64,000 bases of DNA. It comes from DATARR01 sp044868005. Lineage in GTDB: Bacteria > Acidobacteriota > Thermoanaerobaculia > Multivoradales > UBA5704. The notes under the pieces were generated by a model that was not told where the DNA came from, ran no database searches, and saw only the letters and a program-made list of their open reading frames with translations. The position numbers were made by a program, and so were the translations under genes. This document shows positions 24,662-33,820 of the stretch, one piece after another (within the stretch, counting starts at the first letter, position 1; each line of letters opens with the position of its first letter). The DNA is taken from NCBI GenBank assembly GCA_044868005.1, contig JBIOVX010000285.1, forward strand, positions 1-64,000. The letters are read 5' to 3'.

Positions 24662-24740
24662 GTCGATAGAGCATATCACGGACGGCGAGGAATGAATCCG
24701 GCGAGCACAGGAAATCGCTACGAACGCAGTGGCGGGGTGC

Positions 24741-25301
24741 CTATTCGAAGATCTCGGCGAGCGGGATCTCCAGTCCCGGCAGGAGCGGAGTGGCGAGGCT
24801 GTCTTCGACCGAAAGCTCCGCGACGAGGCGGAGCCTGCCCTCCCCCAGCCGGTAGACCTTGACGTCCTTTCTCTGAGGATCGACGATCCAGTACTCCAGG
24901 ACCCCATAGCGGCCGTAGCGCTCCAACTTGAGGCTCTCATCCCGCCGGCGGGTCTTCTTGGAGAGGATCTCGATGACGAGGTCCGGGGCTCCCTGGACGT
25001 TCGGTTCGGTGATGATTTCCGCCCGCTCGTTCGAGATGAAAAAGAGATCCGGCTGCGCGATGTCGTGCGGCGAGAGGATGACGTCCGTCGGCGCCGCGAG
25101 CAGCGTACCCAGGCGGCGCCTGCGGATGAAGGGTCCCAGCAGAGAATGGAGATTCGAGGAGATGAGCTGGTGCCGGATAAAGGGGGCCGGGGTCACGTAG
25201 TGCTCTCCGTCAAGGATTTCGTGGCGCTTTCCGTCCTCGGGGATCAGGACGTAATCCTCATAGGTGAGCTTGCGGGGGAGATCGAGGTCGCGGAGAGCCA
25301 T
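24741..25301 (-). CDS. Uma2-family (DUF820) putative nuclease
   Basis: 186 residues with the Uma2 pattern: YEDYVLIPEDGKRHEILDGE, then QPDLFFISNE, APDLVIEILSKKTRRRDESL and KLERYGRYGVLEYWIVDPQR. These carry the Asp/Glu and Lys residues of the PD-(D/E)XK restriction-like fold. The family is abundant in Cyanobacteria and Acidobacteriota and its biological role is mostly unknown. ATG 25301 follows AGGAGG. It is isolated, downstream of the ADOP permease gene on the same strand. Confidence 0.88.
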   Translation of the reverse strand: MALRDLDLPRKLTYEDYVLIPEDGKRHEILDGEHYVTPAPFIRHQLISSNLHSLLGPFIRRRRLGTLLAAPTDVILSPHDIAQPDLFFISNERAEIITEPNVQGAPDLVIEILSKKTRRRDESLKLERYGRYGVLEYWIVDPQRKDVKVYRLGEGRLRLVAELSVEDSLATPLLPGLEIPLAEIFE

Positions 25302-25371
25302 GGCGCGCCTCCTGGCGCGGAATCATCGTAGCACGCGGTCTGTTGGGCCGGCTTCGCTATGCCGCCGCGGT

Positions 25372-28032
25372 TTACTCCTCCCGCAGCACCACCGCCGGAT
25401 CGACCGCGGCCGCGCGGCGGGCGGGAAGGTAGCTCGCCGCCAGCGCGGCGGCGGTGAGGAGGCCGGCCGCCAGGGCGAAGGTCGCCGGATCGGTGGGGCT
25501 CACCTCGTAGAGCAGGCCGGCCATCCAGCCGGTGAGCGCGCGGGCGCCGAGGAGGCCGCAGAGGACGCCGAGGAGCGCCAGGCGCGCACCGCGGCCGAGG
25601 ACGAGCGCGAGGACGTCGGACCGGCGGGCGCCGAGAGCCATGCGCACCCCCAGCTCCTGCGTGCGCTGGGCCACGAAGTACGACATGACGCCGAAGACGC
25701 CGACGAGGGCCAGCGTAAAGGCGATGAGCGCGAAGCCTCCCATGAGGAGGGTGCGGAAGCGCGGCTGGGCCGTCGATCCGGCGACGAGCCTCGCCATGGG
25801 CTGGAAGTCGATGAGAGGCATGTTCGGATCCGTCGCGTGAATCCCCCGCCGGGCGAAGCCGGCGACGACGGACGGACCCGCGGAGCTGCGGATGACGACG
25901 CTGAGCCCCCGCGCCCAGGCGGTGAGGAATCCCGGATCGAGCTGGAGATAGGGCAGCAGGACTCCCGGATGCGCGACGGCGTCCAGGCTGCGGTGCCGCA
26001 CGTCCGCGACGACTCCCACCACCATGCGCCAGGGCCCTTCGGGGCCGTCCACGGAGAGCCGCTTGCCGAGCGGATCCTGGCCCGGCCAGTAGCGGCGGGC
26101 GAAGGTCTCGTTGACGAGGGCGACGGGAAGGCTCCCCTCGCGGTCCTGAGAGGTGAAAGCCCGCCCGCGCCGCAGCGGGATGCCCATGGCCTCCAGGTAA
26201 CCGGGACTGATCCCGTGCAGCCCGGCGACGGGAGGATCGCCTCCCTCTGGAGCGCCTTCGAGCGTCACGCCGTTTTCGAGATCCTGGCCGGAGAGCGGCA
26301 GGTGCGTGGTGAAGCCGACCGCCTCGAAGGCCGGTTGCGAGGCCAGGTTCCCGAGGAGCTGCCGGTAGCACGCCCACATCGACGGTGCATCCGGGTACTT
26401 CGCCGCCGGCATCACGACGTTGAAGGTCACGGCGCGATCGGGATCGAACCCTTTCTCGGCTCCCTGCAGCCGTAGGAAGCTGCGCACCGCGAGGCCGGCC
26501 CCGGTGAGGAGCACGAGCGAGATGCCGATCTCGGCCACGATGACGGCGCTGCGCAGGCGCTGGTGCCGCGGCTCCGCGCTCACTACCCGGCCGCCGATCT
26601 TGCCCGCGCCGGTCGCTCCGGCGCGGGCGGCCTGCAGCGCCGGCGCGAGGCCGAAGAGCAGCGCGGCCACTCCCGCGGCGGCGCCGCTGAACAGGAGCAC
26701 GCGCGAGTCCAGCGCCGCTTCCGCGAGTCGGGGAATGTCCGCGGGGCCGAAGGTGCGAACGGCCCGCAAGGTGGCCTGGGCCACGAGCAGGCCGGCTGAC
26801 AATCCAATGGCGAAGAGCACGAAGGTCTCCGTCAGCAACTGCCGCACCAGCCGCGGCAGGCCGACGCCCAGCGCCGAGCGCACCGCCATCTCGCGCCGCC
26901 GGGTGCTGGCGCGGGCGAGCAGCAGGCTGGTGACGTTGGCGCACGCGATCAGCAGCACGAACCCGGCGGCGCCGAGCAGGAGCAGCAGGGCCTTGCGCAC
27001 GCCGCCGACGGTCTCCTCGGTGAACGAGGCCATGCGGATCGTCGTGCCCCCGTCGCTTTCCGGAAACTCTTCGGCGAGCCGGCGGCCGATGGCATCGAGC
27101 TCGGCGGCGGCCTGCGCGGGCGTCACTCCATCCGCGAGGCGCCCGATCACCTGGAGATAGCGCGACTGGCGGCTGATCGGCAGGTTGTCGGGATTCTCGC
27201 CGCGGAACGGGAAGGGCACCCAGAGCTGGTATCGCTTTTCCGGATAGTCGAAGCCCGGCGGCATGACGCCGACGACGGTATAAGGCCTGCCGTTGGCGAC
27301 GACGGTGCGGCCGACGATCGCGGCGTCGCCGCCGAAGCGGCGCTGCCACAGCCCGTGGCTCAGCAGCATGACGCGATCGCGGCCGGCCTCGTTCTCCTCC
27401 GGACGAAAGGCGCGGCCGAGCCGGGGCCGCACCCGCAGCACGTCGAACAGCTCGGCGGAGACGAGCTGGCCGATGACCAGCTCCGGCTCGCCGCCGCCGG
27501 TGAGGGTGAAGCCGGTGCCGATGTGGGCGCCCATGGCCGCGAAGGAGCGGGATCGCTGCTGCCAATCGAGGAAATCGAGCGGCGCCGCCCGCGTGCGGCC
27601 GACGTTCTCTTCGTGGTGCTGCTGATAGAGCACGAACAGGCGGTCGGGCTCGTCATAGGGCAGCGGCCGCAGCAGTACGGCGTCGACGACGCTGAAGACC
27701 GCCGTGTTGGCGCCGATCCCCAGGGCCAGGGTCGCCACGGCGGCGGCGGTGAAGCCGGGGCTGCGGCGCAGCATGCGGAAGGAGTGGCGGACGTCCTGGA
27801 GGAGAGCATCGAGCCCTGTCCACACGTCCGCGTCGCGGGTGCGCTCCCGCAGCAGCAGGGAGTTGCCGAAGGCGCGGCGGGCGCGCGACGCGGCTTCCTC
27901 TTCCGGCAGGCCCTCGGCGGCGTAGCTGCGCGCCCGCATCTCCATGTGGAACCGCATCTCCTCGTCGATCTCCGAAGCCAAAGGGCCGGAGCGGAAGACG
28001 TTGCGGACGCGCGCGAGCCAGGACATCGGCAT
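25372..28032 (-). CDS. ADOP-family ABC transporter permease
   Basis: 886 residues. The order is a PadR-associated N-terminal region (SEIDEEMRFHMEMRARSYAA), a first transmembrane segment, and a large MacB-like periplasmic domain. Three transmembrane helices, a second periplasmic domain and three more helices complete it. This is the duplicated MacB_PCD/FtsX layout of acidobacterial orphan permeases. No ATPase gene is adjacent. MacB-type proteins move substrates or signals by mechanotransmission without a transmembrane channel. It begins 6 bp after the PadR gene on the same strand, so both are co-transcribed and likely controlled by that regulator. Confidence 0.93.
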   Translation of the reverse strand: MPMSWLARVRNVFRSGPLASEIDEEMRFHMEMRARSYAAEGLPEEEAASRARRAFGNSLLLRERTRDADVWTGLDALLQDVRHSFRMLRRSPGFTAAAVATLALGIGANTAVFSVVDAVLLRPLPYDEPDRLFVLYQQHHEENVGRTRAAPLDFLDWQQRSRSFAAMGAHIGTGFTLTGGGEPELVIGQLVSAELFDVLRVRPRLGRAFRPEENEAGRDRVMLLSHGLWQRRFGGDAAIVGRTVVANGRPYTVVGVMPPGFDYPEKRYQLWVPFPFRGENPDNLPISRQSRYLQVIGRLADGVTPAQAAAELDAIGRRLAEEFPESDGGTTIRMASFTEETVGGVRKALLLLLGAAGFVLLIACANVTSLLLARASTRRREMAVRSALGVGLPRLVRQLLTETFVLFAIGLSAGLLVAQATLRAVRTFGPADIPRLAEAALDSRVLLFSGAAAGVAALLFGLAPALQAARAGATGAGKIGGRVVSAEPRHQRLRSAVIVAEIGISLVLLTGAGLAVRSFLRLQGAEKGFDPDRAVTFNVVMPAAKYPDAPSMWACYRQLLGNLASQPAFEAVGFTTHLPLSGQDLENGVTLEGAPEGGDPPVAGLHGISPGYLEAMGIPLRRGRAFTSQDREGSLPVALVNETFARRYWPGQDPLGKRLSVDGPEGPWRMVVGVVADVRHRSLDAVAHPGVLLPYLQLDPGFLTAWARGLSVVIRSSAGPSVVAGFARRGIHATDPNMPLIDFQPMARLVAGSTAQPRFRTLLMGGFALIAFTLALVGVFGVMSYFVAQRTQELGVRMALGARRSDVLALVLGRGARLALLGVLCGLLGARALTGWMAGLLYEVSPTDPATFALAAGLLTAAALAASYLPARRAAAVDPAVVLREE

Positions 28033-28038
28033 CTCTCC

Positions 28039-28368
28039 TCAGGCGAGCCGCAGGACGCGGGCCACTCCGCGGGACACGCGGTCCCAGGTTTCCTTCTCGA
28101 CCTCGAGCTGGCGCCGGCCGCGGGCGGTGAGGCCGTAGTACCGCGCCCGCCGGCCGTTCTCGGACTCGCGCCAGTCGCCCTTGAGCAGGCCCGCCTGCTC
28201 CAGGCGGTGCAGGGCCGGATACAGCGAGCCCTCCTCGACGCGCAGCAGGTCGGCGGAGTCCTCCTGGATCCGCTGCGCGATGCCGAAGCCGTGCAACGCG
28301 CCGCGGGCCAGCGTGCTGAGCACCAGGAGGTCGAGGGTTCCTTGCAGGACGGAGGCGCGTTTGCTCAC
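28039..28368 (-). CDS. PadR-family transcriptional regulator
   Basis: 109 residues, the compact PadR winged helix: LVLSTLARGALHGFGIAQRI, EEGSLYPALHRLEQAGLLKG and the dimer helix at the end. The GTG start at 28368 follows GGAGAG. Two identical palindromes directly upstream (28380-28422) are the probable operator. PadR repressors usually release DNA on binding a small molecule; here the target is itself and the ADOP permease. Confidence 0.93.
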   Translation of the reverse strand: MSKRASVLQGTLDLLVLSTLARGALHGFGIAQRIQEDSADLLRVEEGSLYPALHRLEQAGLLKGDWRESENGRRARYYGLTARGRRQLEVEKETWDRVSRGVARVLRLA

Positions 28369-28379
28369 GGGTTCTCTCC

Positions 28380-28422
28380 CCTAGATGTCTAGGCTACATC
28401 GGATGAAGCCTAGATGTCTAGG
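28380..28422 (-). promoter_or_regulatory. Twin PadR operator
   Basis: CCTAGATGTCTAGG occurs at 28380-28393 and again, identical, at 28409-28422, 29 bp apart. Each is a dyad with CCTAGA/TCTAGG arms. The pair starts only 12 bases before the PadR start codon, so bound repressor would block transcription of padR and the permease gene. Confidence 0.75.
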
Positions 28423-28471
28423 GGGGGGAGTTCTTGCAGGCGCAAAGATCAAGATGAAGGATTACCCGCTT

Positions 28472-28578
28472 GTACCTCACGGGTATAACCTCTGTACTTC
28501 GCGAGTACACCCCATGCCTCGCAAAGAGAGGTTTTCCCCTTGCGGAGAGAGGGGCCTGTACCTTGCAGAGGGCCAAGC
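28472..28578 (+). repeat. 21-22-bp tandem repeat, second locus (about 5 units)
   Basis: Units start near 28472, 28494, 28514, 28535 and 28558. GTACCTCACGGG and GTACCTTGCAGAGGG are recognisable versions of the unit seen at 20441-20700, here in the opposite orientation. The array directly precedes the lipoprotein gene at 28617. Confidence 0.7.
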
Positions 28579-28616
28579 ACGATGCTTCAGCAGTCCCCCA
28601 TAGAAGGAGGCCCCCT

Positions 28617-30020
28617 ATGAGCCCTCGCAACGCACGTCTCTTTCTCCTGCTGGCGCTCCTCGCCTTCGCGAGCGGATGCGTCGGCACGATGGTGCCCACC
28701 CGGCGGACCAACAGCGCGCTGGACTTCCTCTACCCGCAGGGGATCACGACCGCGCAGCCGGCGCGGGAGGTGGTGCTCAAGATGCCGTTGCGGGTGGGGC
28801 TCGCCTTCGCGCCGAACCGCGCCAACGCGGCCGATCCGATCACCGAGGAGCAGAAGCAGAAGCTCCTCACCAGCGTGGCGGACGCCTTCCGCGAGCACCA
28901 GGCGATCGGGCATCTGGAGGTCGTGCCCACGACCTACCTCCAGCCGGCGGGCAGCTTCGCCAACCTCGATCAGATCCGCGCCTCGCTGGGGCTCGACCTC
29001 ATGGTGCTGGTGTCCTATGACCAGGCCCAGTTCACCGAGTCGACGCGCGCCTCCTGGACCTACCTCACGGTGGTCGGCCCGCTGCTGATCGAGGGGGAGA
29101 AGAACGACACCCGCACGGTGATGGACGCCGTGGTCTATGACATCTCGTCGCGGGCGCTGCTCTTCCGCGCCGCCGGGGAGAGCGCGGTCGGCGGGCGGTC
29201 GAGCCCGCTCAACGTCGAAAGGAAGCGGCGGACCATGGCCTCGGCGGGGTTCGACAAGGCGACGGACAGCCTGATCGCGAACCTGAAGACGGCGCTGGCG
29301 CGCTTCGAGGAGCAGGCGAAGTCCGGCACGGTGCAGGGCCCGGGGACTCCGGCCGTCGCCATGTACAACGCCGAGGGGCAGCGCATCGCCTCGGGAAGCG
29401 GCGGCGGTGCGCTGGGAGCGCCGGAGTGGATCGCGGCGGCGCTGCTGGGGATGGCGCTCCTCGCGGGACGGATTACGCGTTCGATGCGGGGAGCTCTGGT
29501 GGTAGCCACCTTGGCGTTCCTTGGGACACCAGCGTTGCAGGCGCAGTGGAAGACGGACGGCGCTCCCGTCCCCGACACGTCCTGGCGGAAGTCGGATGGC
29601 GACTTCGGGGCCATGCTGGTTCTCACCGACCGACCGGAGGAGTTCTTCGCCGCCTGGGAGACCGAGAGCCCCGGTGTCGCGATGTCTGAGACCGTGAGCG
29701 CGAAACGTGGTCTCCCCATCGTAGGCGTCGTTCTGTTCACCGGCTGCGCGCCCGATCGGGAGGGGCTCTGCAACTCCACCGTGACCTACTCGGTCCTCAA
29801 GCCGGACGGCACTCCTTATGGCGAGCAGCAGAAAGCAGAGCTGTGGACCGGGAAGCGACCCCCGCGAAAGAACGAAATCCAACTGAGCGTCGGCAATATG
29901 GGCATCGTTCTCGAGCCTGGCGATCCGCTGGGTACTTACGTGATGCGAGCCGAGGTCCATGATCTTGTCTCGAAGAAGACCCTTCGTCTCGAGCGTCCTT
30001 TCGCAGGTGTGGAGCGTTGA
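28617..30020 (+). CDS. Rhombotarget-type lipoprotein fused to a second secreted protein
   Basis: 467 residues. ATG 28617 has AGGAGG upstream; earlier in-frame codons lie in the repeat array. Residues 1-289 are a lipoprotein (LAFASGC lipobox) ending in GSGGGALGAPEWIAAALLG plus a short basic tail. This is a GlyGly-CTERM signal as in substrates of rhombosortase. No stop follows. At residue 290 (ATG 29484, in frame) a new signal peptide MRGALVVATLAFLGTPALQA begins a 178-residue secreted domain of unknown type. The two parts are probably separate genes in relatives. Either a stop codon was lost, or translation also restarts at 29484. The following gene is the rhombosortase. Confidence 0.8.
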   Translation: MSPRNARLFLLLALLAFASGCVGTMVPTRRTNSALDFLYPQGITTAQPAREVVLKMPLRVGLAFAPNRANAADPITEEQKQKLLTSVADAFREHQAIGHLEVVPTTYLQPAGSFANLDQIRASLGLDLMVLVSYDQAQFTESTRASWTYLTVVGPLLIEGEKNDTRTVMDAVVYDISSRALLFRAAGESAVGGRSSPLNVERKRRTMASAGFDKATDSLIANLKTALARFEEQAKSGTVQGPGTPAVAMYNAEGQRIASGSGGGALGAPEWIAAALLGMALLAGRITRSMRGALVVATLAFLGTPALQAQWKTDGAPVPDTSWRKSDGDFGAMLVLTDRPEEFFAAWETESPGVAMSETVSAKRGLPIVGVVLFTGCAPDREGLCNSTVTYSVLKPDGTPYGEQQKAELWTGKRPPRKNEIQLSVGNMGIVLEPGDPLGTYVMRAEVHDLVSKKTLRLERPFAGVER

Positions 30021-30058
30021 TCCAGGGCAGCCGTGAGGAACCGCGAACCCGGGCCTGG

Positions 30059-30590
30059 ATGACACCGGCGTTGGCCACGCTCTGCGCGGTGGCCCTCCTC
30101 CAGCCGGCGGAAACCTGGCAGTACGACCGCGTTCGGGTGGAGGCCGGGGAGGTGTGGCGGCTGTTCAGCGGTCAGATGGTCCGCGCGCATGGCCGTGCTC
30201 GACCTGGGGATGGTCCTCGGTCTCGGCGCCTGGCTCGAAGCGCGGGGGGATCGGCGTTCCGCGGGGCTCGCCCTGATTCTCGGCGCCGGAATGACGGCGC
30301 TCGCGGTTCAAGTTTTTTCACCGAATCTCGCTCTGTATTGCGGCAGCTCCGGGCTGGCCTCGGCGCTCTTCGTGCTGGCGGCTCTCCGCATCGCGAGATC
30401 AGGCGCTCGCGCCCTTAGGACCCTGGGTTTTCTGGCCGCCGGTCTGTTTCTCGCCAAGGCCGCGGTGGAGCTCGTCACGCCGCAGGCGATCTTCGCCGGA
30501 CCGCTGCCCGCCGGGGTCGCGGTGGTGCCGCTCGTCCACCTCCTCGGCGGGCTGGCAGGGGCGGTGGCCTCACGGCATCCCATACTCCGC
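30059..30590 (+). pseudogene. Rhombosortase, frameshifted
   Basis: The first part, frame of ATG 30059 (or TTG 30017, overlapping the upstream stop), reads YDRVRVEAGEVWRLFSGQMV, the usual N-terminus of rhombosortase. Homology then continues in the +1 frame from about 30189: LDLGMVLGLGAWLEARG, then the serine motif YCGSSGLASALF and the histidine region VVPLVHLLGGLAGAV. One inserted or two lost bases near 30180-30190 explain it. The second frame has no stop before running into the convergent gene, so the C-terminus is undefined. Rhombosortases are rhomboid intramembrane proteases that process GlyGly-CTERM proteins; the target lies immediately upstream. Sequencing error is an alternative. Confidence 0.75.
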
Positions 30591-32438
30591 GAGGTTGAGC
30601 ACCACCCGCGGATCCGGGAGCGGACGGTCGCGGCCCCAGAGGCTCACCCAGCCGGTCCCGTCGGGACCTCCGAAGCGTTTCGCCCACACCGCCGGGTGGC
30701 CGTGGACGTCGGCGGCCAGTACGTCCAATCCCTCTGCACCACTGACCTCCGCCTCCTCCACCCACCACGCCTCCGGCAGGCCCCAGCGCCGGCCCGCCGT
30801 CGTCGCCCGCACCTGCGCCATACCCTCGAAGCCGCTGTCGAACTTGATGCCCAGCGTCCGCTCGATGCGCTGTTGATCCTCCCTCTTGGGCTGTACGAGC
30901 TCCAGGCTCTGCGGGTCGAAGTGGAGGAGCAACGGGATGCCGCCGGGCCAGACCACTTTGCCGCCGGCATCGAGGTAGCGGCGGATCAGAGAGCCGCCGG
31001 GCGCCGCCTCGTCCACTACCGGGGTCGGCAGCGCGTCCGTCGCCACCACGACGACGCTCGGCCGGCGGTCGGCCACCCGCGCCTGCAGGAAGTCGGCGAG
31101 GTTGCGGCGGTTGAGCACCTCATAGCTCTCTCCCGCCAGCAGGTCGCGCAGCGCTCTGTCGCCTTGAAATCGCCGGTAGGGGGAGCGCGCCTCGTAGTAG
31201 ACGGTGCGCAGCGCCTTCCTGGCAGGCGCGGCGAGATCTCCGGCGAGCGCGTAGAGCTTGCCGTCGCCGCTGCCGACGTAGATGCGGCCCTGGCGGACGA
31301 GCGGCGAGGAGTTGACGAGTTCGCCGGTCGGGAAGCGCCAGAGCTCGCGGCCGGTGGCGACGTCGAGCCCGAGCACGTTGCCAAAGAACTCGCCGAGCAC
31401 CACGACGTCCCCCGCTACCGCCGGCGAGGAGAGGGCGTTCGACTCCGTGCGCGTCCGCCAGAGCTCCCTGCCTGACTGCAGCTCGACGGCGTGGACGAAG
31501 TGGCCGTCCGAGGAGCCGACGATGGCGCGGTCGCCGGCGATGGCCGGGCTGCCGACCACCCAGCTCACCTGATGATCGAAGGCCCAGCGCTGCTTGCCGG
31601 TGGCGCGCTCGACGCCGTAGAGGAAACCGTCGCGGCAACCGACCACCACCAGGTCGGCGGTCACCGCCGGCGAGCTCTGCACCGAGCGGCGGTCGAAGCC
31701 CTCCTTCTCGGAGTCGATTCCGGCCCCTTGGGTGGCGAACTTCCAGCGCAGGGTGCCGCGCGCCGCGTCGAGGGCGTAGAGATGGCCGTCGAAGCTTCCG
31801 ACATACACGACGCCGTCGGACACGGCGGGAGAGGACCGCACCCGGCCCGCGGTGGCGTACCGCCAAAGGACCTTGCCGCTCGCCGCGTCCACGGCCAGCA
31901 CCTCGCCGTGGCCGGAGCCGGCGAAGAAGCGATCTCCTGCCGCCGCCGGTCCGGAGAGGAGGAAGTCCCACCCCCAGGGATGCGGAAGATCCGCGCCGAG
32001 AGGCACGCGCCAGCGCTCGCGGCCGTTCCTCGCATCGAGGCCGTAGAGATTGCCGTCGCGGCTCTCGATCGCCACCACGCCGGATGCGTAGGCGGCCGGC
32101 CCGTCGATGGGACCGCCGGTGTGGAAGCGCCAGCGCTCGTCGCCGGTCGCGCCGTCGACGGCGTAGAGATTGCCGTCACCGCTGCCGACGATCACGGCGC
32201 CATCCACCCAGATGGGCGATGCCTGGATGGGGGCTCCGGTGGCGAAGGTCCACATCGCCTGCGGGCGCCGGTGCGGCAGGGTGCCCGCGAACGCGCCGTC
32301 GCGGCGAGGGCCGCGGAAGCCGACGGACTCCACCGCGGCTGGGGATTTCTCGGTAGTACAGCGGACGGTGGCCATGGCGGCGAGAGCCAGCGCAAGGAGG
32401 AGGAAAAAGGATAGGTGCGGCGTCGTGCGAGCTTTCAT
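30570..32438 (-). CDS. Secreted PQQ-type beta-propeller with C-terminal glutaminase-like fold
   Basis: 622 residues. An N-terminal export signal is followed by about seven repeats such as DGNLYAVDGATGDERWRF, DGHLYALDAARGTLRWKF and DGKLYALAG, the PQQ/quinoprotein-type propeller (about 60-375). Residues about 385-620 form an alpha/beta domain (YEVLNRRNLADFLQARVADR, then SVVVVATDALPTP) like ThuA or other class-I glutaminase-like folds. No PQQ ligands can be confirmed, so enzyme activity is uncertain. It is convergent with the broken rhombosortase gene and overlaps its reading frame. Confidence 0.85.
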   Translation of the reverse strand: MKARTTPHLSFFLLLALALAAMATVRCTTEKSPAAVESVGFRGPRRDGAFAGTLPHRRPQAMWTFATGAPIQASPIWVDGAVIVGSGDGNLYAVDGATGDERWRFHTGGPIDGPAAYASGVVAIESRDGNLYGLDARNGRERWRVPLGADLPHPWGWDFLLSGPAAAGDRFFAGSGHGEVLAVDAASGKVLWRYATAGRVRSSPAVSDGVVYVGSFDGHLYALDAARGTLRWKFATQGAGIDSEKEGFDRRSVQSSPAVTADLVVVGCRDGFLYGVERATGKQRWAFDHQVSWVVGSPAIAGDRAIVGSSDGHFVHAVELQSGRELWRTRTESNALSSPAVAGDVVVLGEFFGNVLGLDVATGRELWRFPTGELVNSSPLVRQGRIYVGSGDGKLYALAGDLAAPARKALRTVYYEARSPYRRFQGDRALRDLLAGESYEVLNRRNLADFLQARVADRRPSVVVVATDALPTPVVDEAAPGGSLIRRYLDAGGKVVWPGGIPLLLHFDPQSLELVQPKREDQQRIERTLGIKFDSGFEGMAQVRATTAGRRWGLPEAWWVEEAEVSGAEGLDVLAADVHGHPAVWAKRFGGPDGTGWVSLWGRDRPLPDPRVVLNLAEYGMP

Positions 32439-32551
32439 GAGAGGAGGCTACGCGGCGGCGGGGGAGCCGGCGCACGCCACGAGACGCATGTCGCTTCATG
32501 GCGCACCGGCTCTGGAAAAAACCCGCTCCTCGCCGCTGCGTATAAACGGAG

Positions 32552-33820
32552 ATGCCGGAGCGATTGGAATCGTGGAAGGAGATCGCCGCCCATCTCGGGC
32601 GGCGGGTGCGGACGGTGCAGCGGTGGGAAAAGGACGAAGGCCTGCCGGTTCACCGCCTCGCCCACCGCCGCCGCGGCACCGTCTACGCTTTGAGCCACGA
32701 GCTCGACGCCTGGTGGGCGCAGCGAAGCGTGTCGCCGACCCCCGACGCCACGCCTGCCGGCGCGATGCCTGAAGTTGTTCCCGGACACCTCCGCCGCTGG
32801 GCGAGCGCCGCGGGCATGGCGTTGCTGGCGGTGGCCGCCCTCGCCTTGCTGCCAAGCCGCGTCGCGCCCGCGGGAGACAATGACCCGCAGCGGGTGCTCA
32901 CCGCGCGCTACCTCCTGCATCGGGGCGGCGAAGCCGAGGCACGGCGCGCCGTGGCTCTCTGCTCTCAACCGCTGCTGGCCGGCGAGGGACGCGAGGCGCG
33001 GGCGGCGATCCATGAGTGTCTCGCCCAGGGTGCCCTCGCCCTCGTCAGGACCGGCGCCCTGCCGCGCTACGAGGGAATCGCGCGGGTGCGCCACGAGGCG
33101 GAGGCCGCCCTGGCGCTCGATCCGCGGCGGCCGGACGCGATCACCGTCGCCGCCCGGACACGGTTCTTCCTCGACTGGGATTTCGCCGCCGCCGAAGACG
33201 CCTACCGGCGCGCTATCGCCTTCGATCCGGGCGCGGCGTCGGCGCACCACGCGCTGGCGGGCCTGCTCTCCCTGCGCGGCCGCCACGACGAGGCGATCGC
33301 CGAGCTACGGCTGGCGCAGCGGTCGGCGCCGCTCTCCGCGGCCATCAACGACGACGGTTGCTGGTACTTCTATCGCGCCCGGCGACCGCGGCAGGCCATC
33401 GCCGAGGCCGAGCGGGCCCTGCTGCTCGAGCCCGGCCGCTCCGGCGCTCTCGAGTGCATCGTCGATTCCCGCGTGGCGCTTGGGGAGCACGGCGCGGCAC
33501 GGGAGGCTGCAGTCGCCATGCTGCGGACACTGGGGGATCCGGCCGCGGAGGAGATCGCGGCGGCGCCGGCCGTGGAGGCCAGACCCCTCCTCGAGCGGCG
33601 GCTGCTGGCCCGGCTCGCGGACGAACGCCGGCCGGTGCCCGCCCTGCCGTTCGCCATGCGCTACGCCGCCCTGGGGGAGCGCGACGCCGCCATGTCGTGG
33701 CTCGAGCGGGCGCTCGCCGATCACGATCCTGTGCTGCTCCTGGTGCGCGTTCACCCCGCCTTCGACAGCCTGCGCGGCGATCCCCGCCTGGAGCCGCTGC
33801 TGCGCCGCGCCGGGGTGTGA
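32552..33820 (+). CDS. Helix-turn-helix / TPR membrane regulator
   Basis: 422 residues. The N-terminus (RLESWKEIAAHLGRRVRTVQ, then RWEKDEGLPVHRL) is the MerR/excisionase-like helix-turn-helix typical of acidobacterial HTH-TPR proteins. A hydrophobic segment at about 88-105 (AAGMALLAVAALALLP) divides it from TPR-like repeats (FAAAEDAYRRAIAFDPGAAS, then HDEAIAELRLAQRSAP). The layout suggests a membrane-bound DNA-binding sensor, but targets are unknown. ATG 32552 is the first Met of the conserved start. Confidence 0.87.
   Translation: MPERLESWKEIAAHLGRRVRTVQRWEKDEGLPVHRLAHRRRGTVYALSHELDAWWAQRSVSPTPDATPAGAMPEVVPGHLRRWASAAGMALLAVAALALLPSRVAPAGDNDPQRVLTARYLLHRGGEAEARRAVALCSQPLLAGEGREARAAIHECLAQGALALVRTGALPRYEGIARVRHEAEAALALDPRRPDAITVAARTRFFLDWDFAAAEDAYRRAIAFDPGAASAHHALAGLLSLRGRHDEAIAELRLAQRSAPLSAAINDDGCWYFYRARRPRQAIAEAERALLLEPGRSGALECIVDSRVALGEHGAAREAAVAMLRTLGDPAAEEIAAAPAVEARPLLERRLLARLADERRPVPALPFAMRYAALGERDAAMSWLERALADHDPVLLLVRVHPAFDSLRGDPRLEPLLRRAGV

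Noticed and set aside
28470..28616. N-terminal extension of the lipoprotein gene through the repeats
   Set aside because: It would bury the lipoprotein signal; ATG 28617 has AGGAGG and an immediate signal peptide.
30189..31475. A 428-residue protein beginning at the second rhombosortase frame
   Set aside because: Only the first ~130 residues resemble rhombosortase; the rest is antisense of the PQQ-propeller gene.
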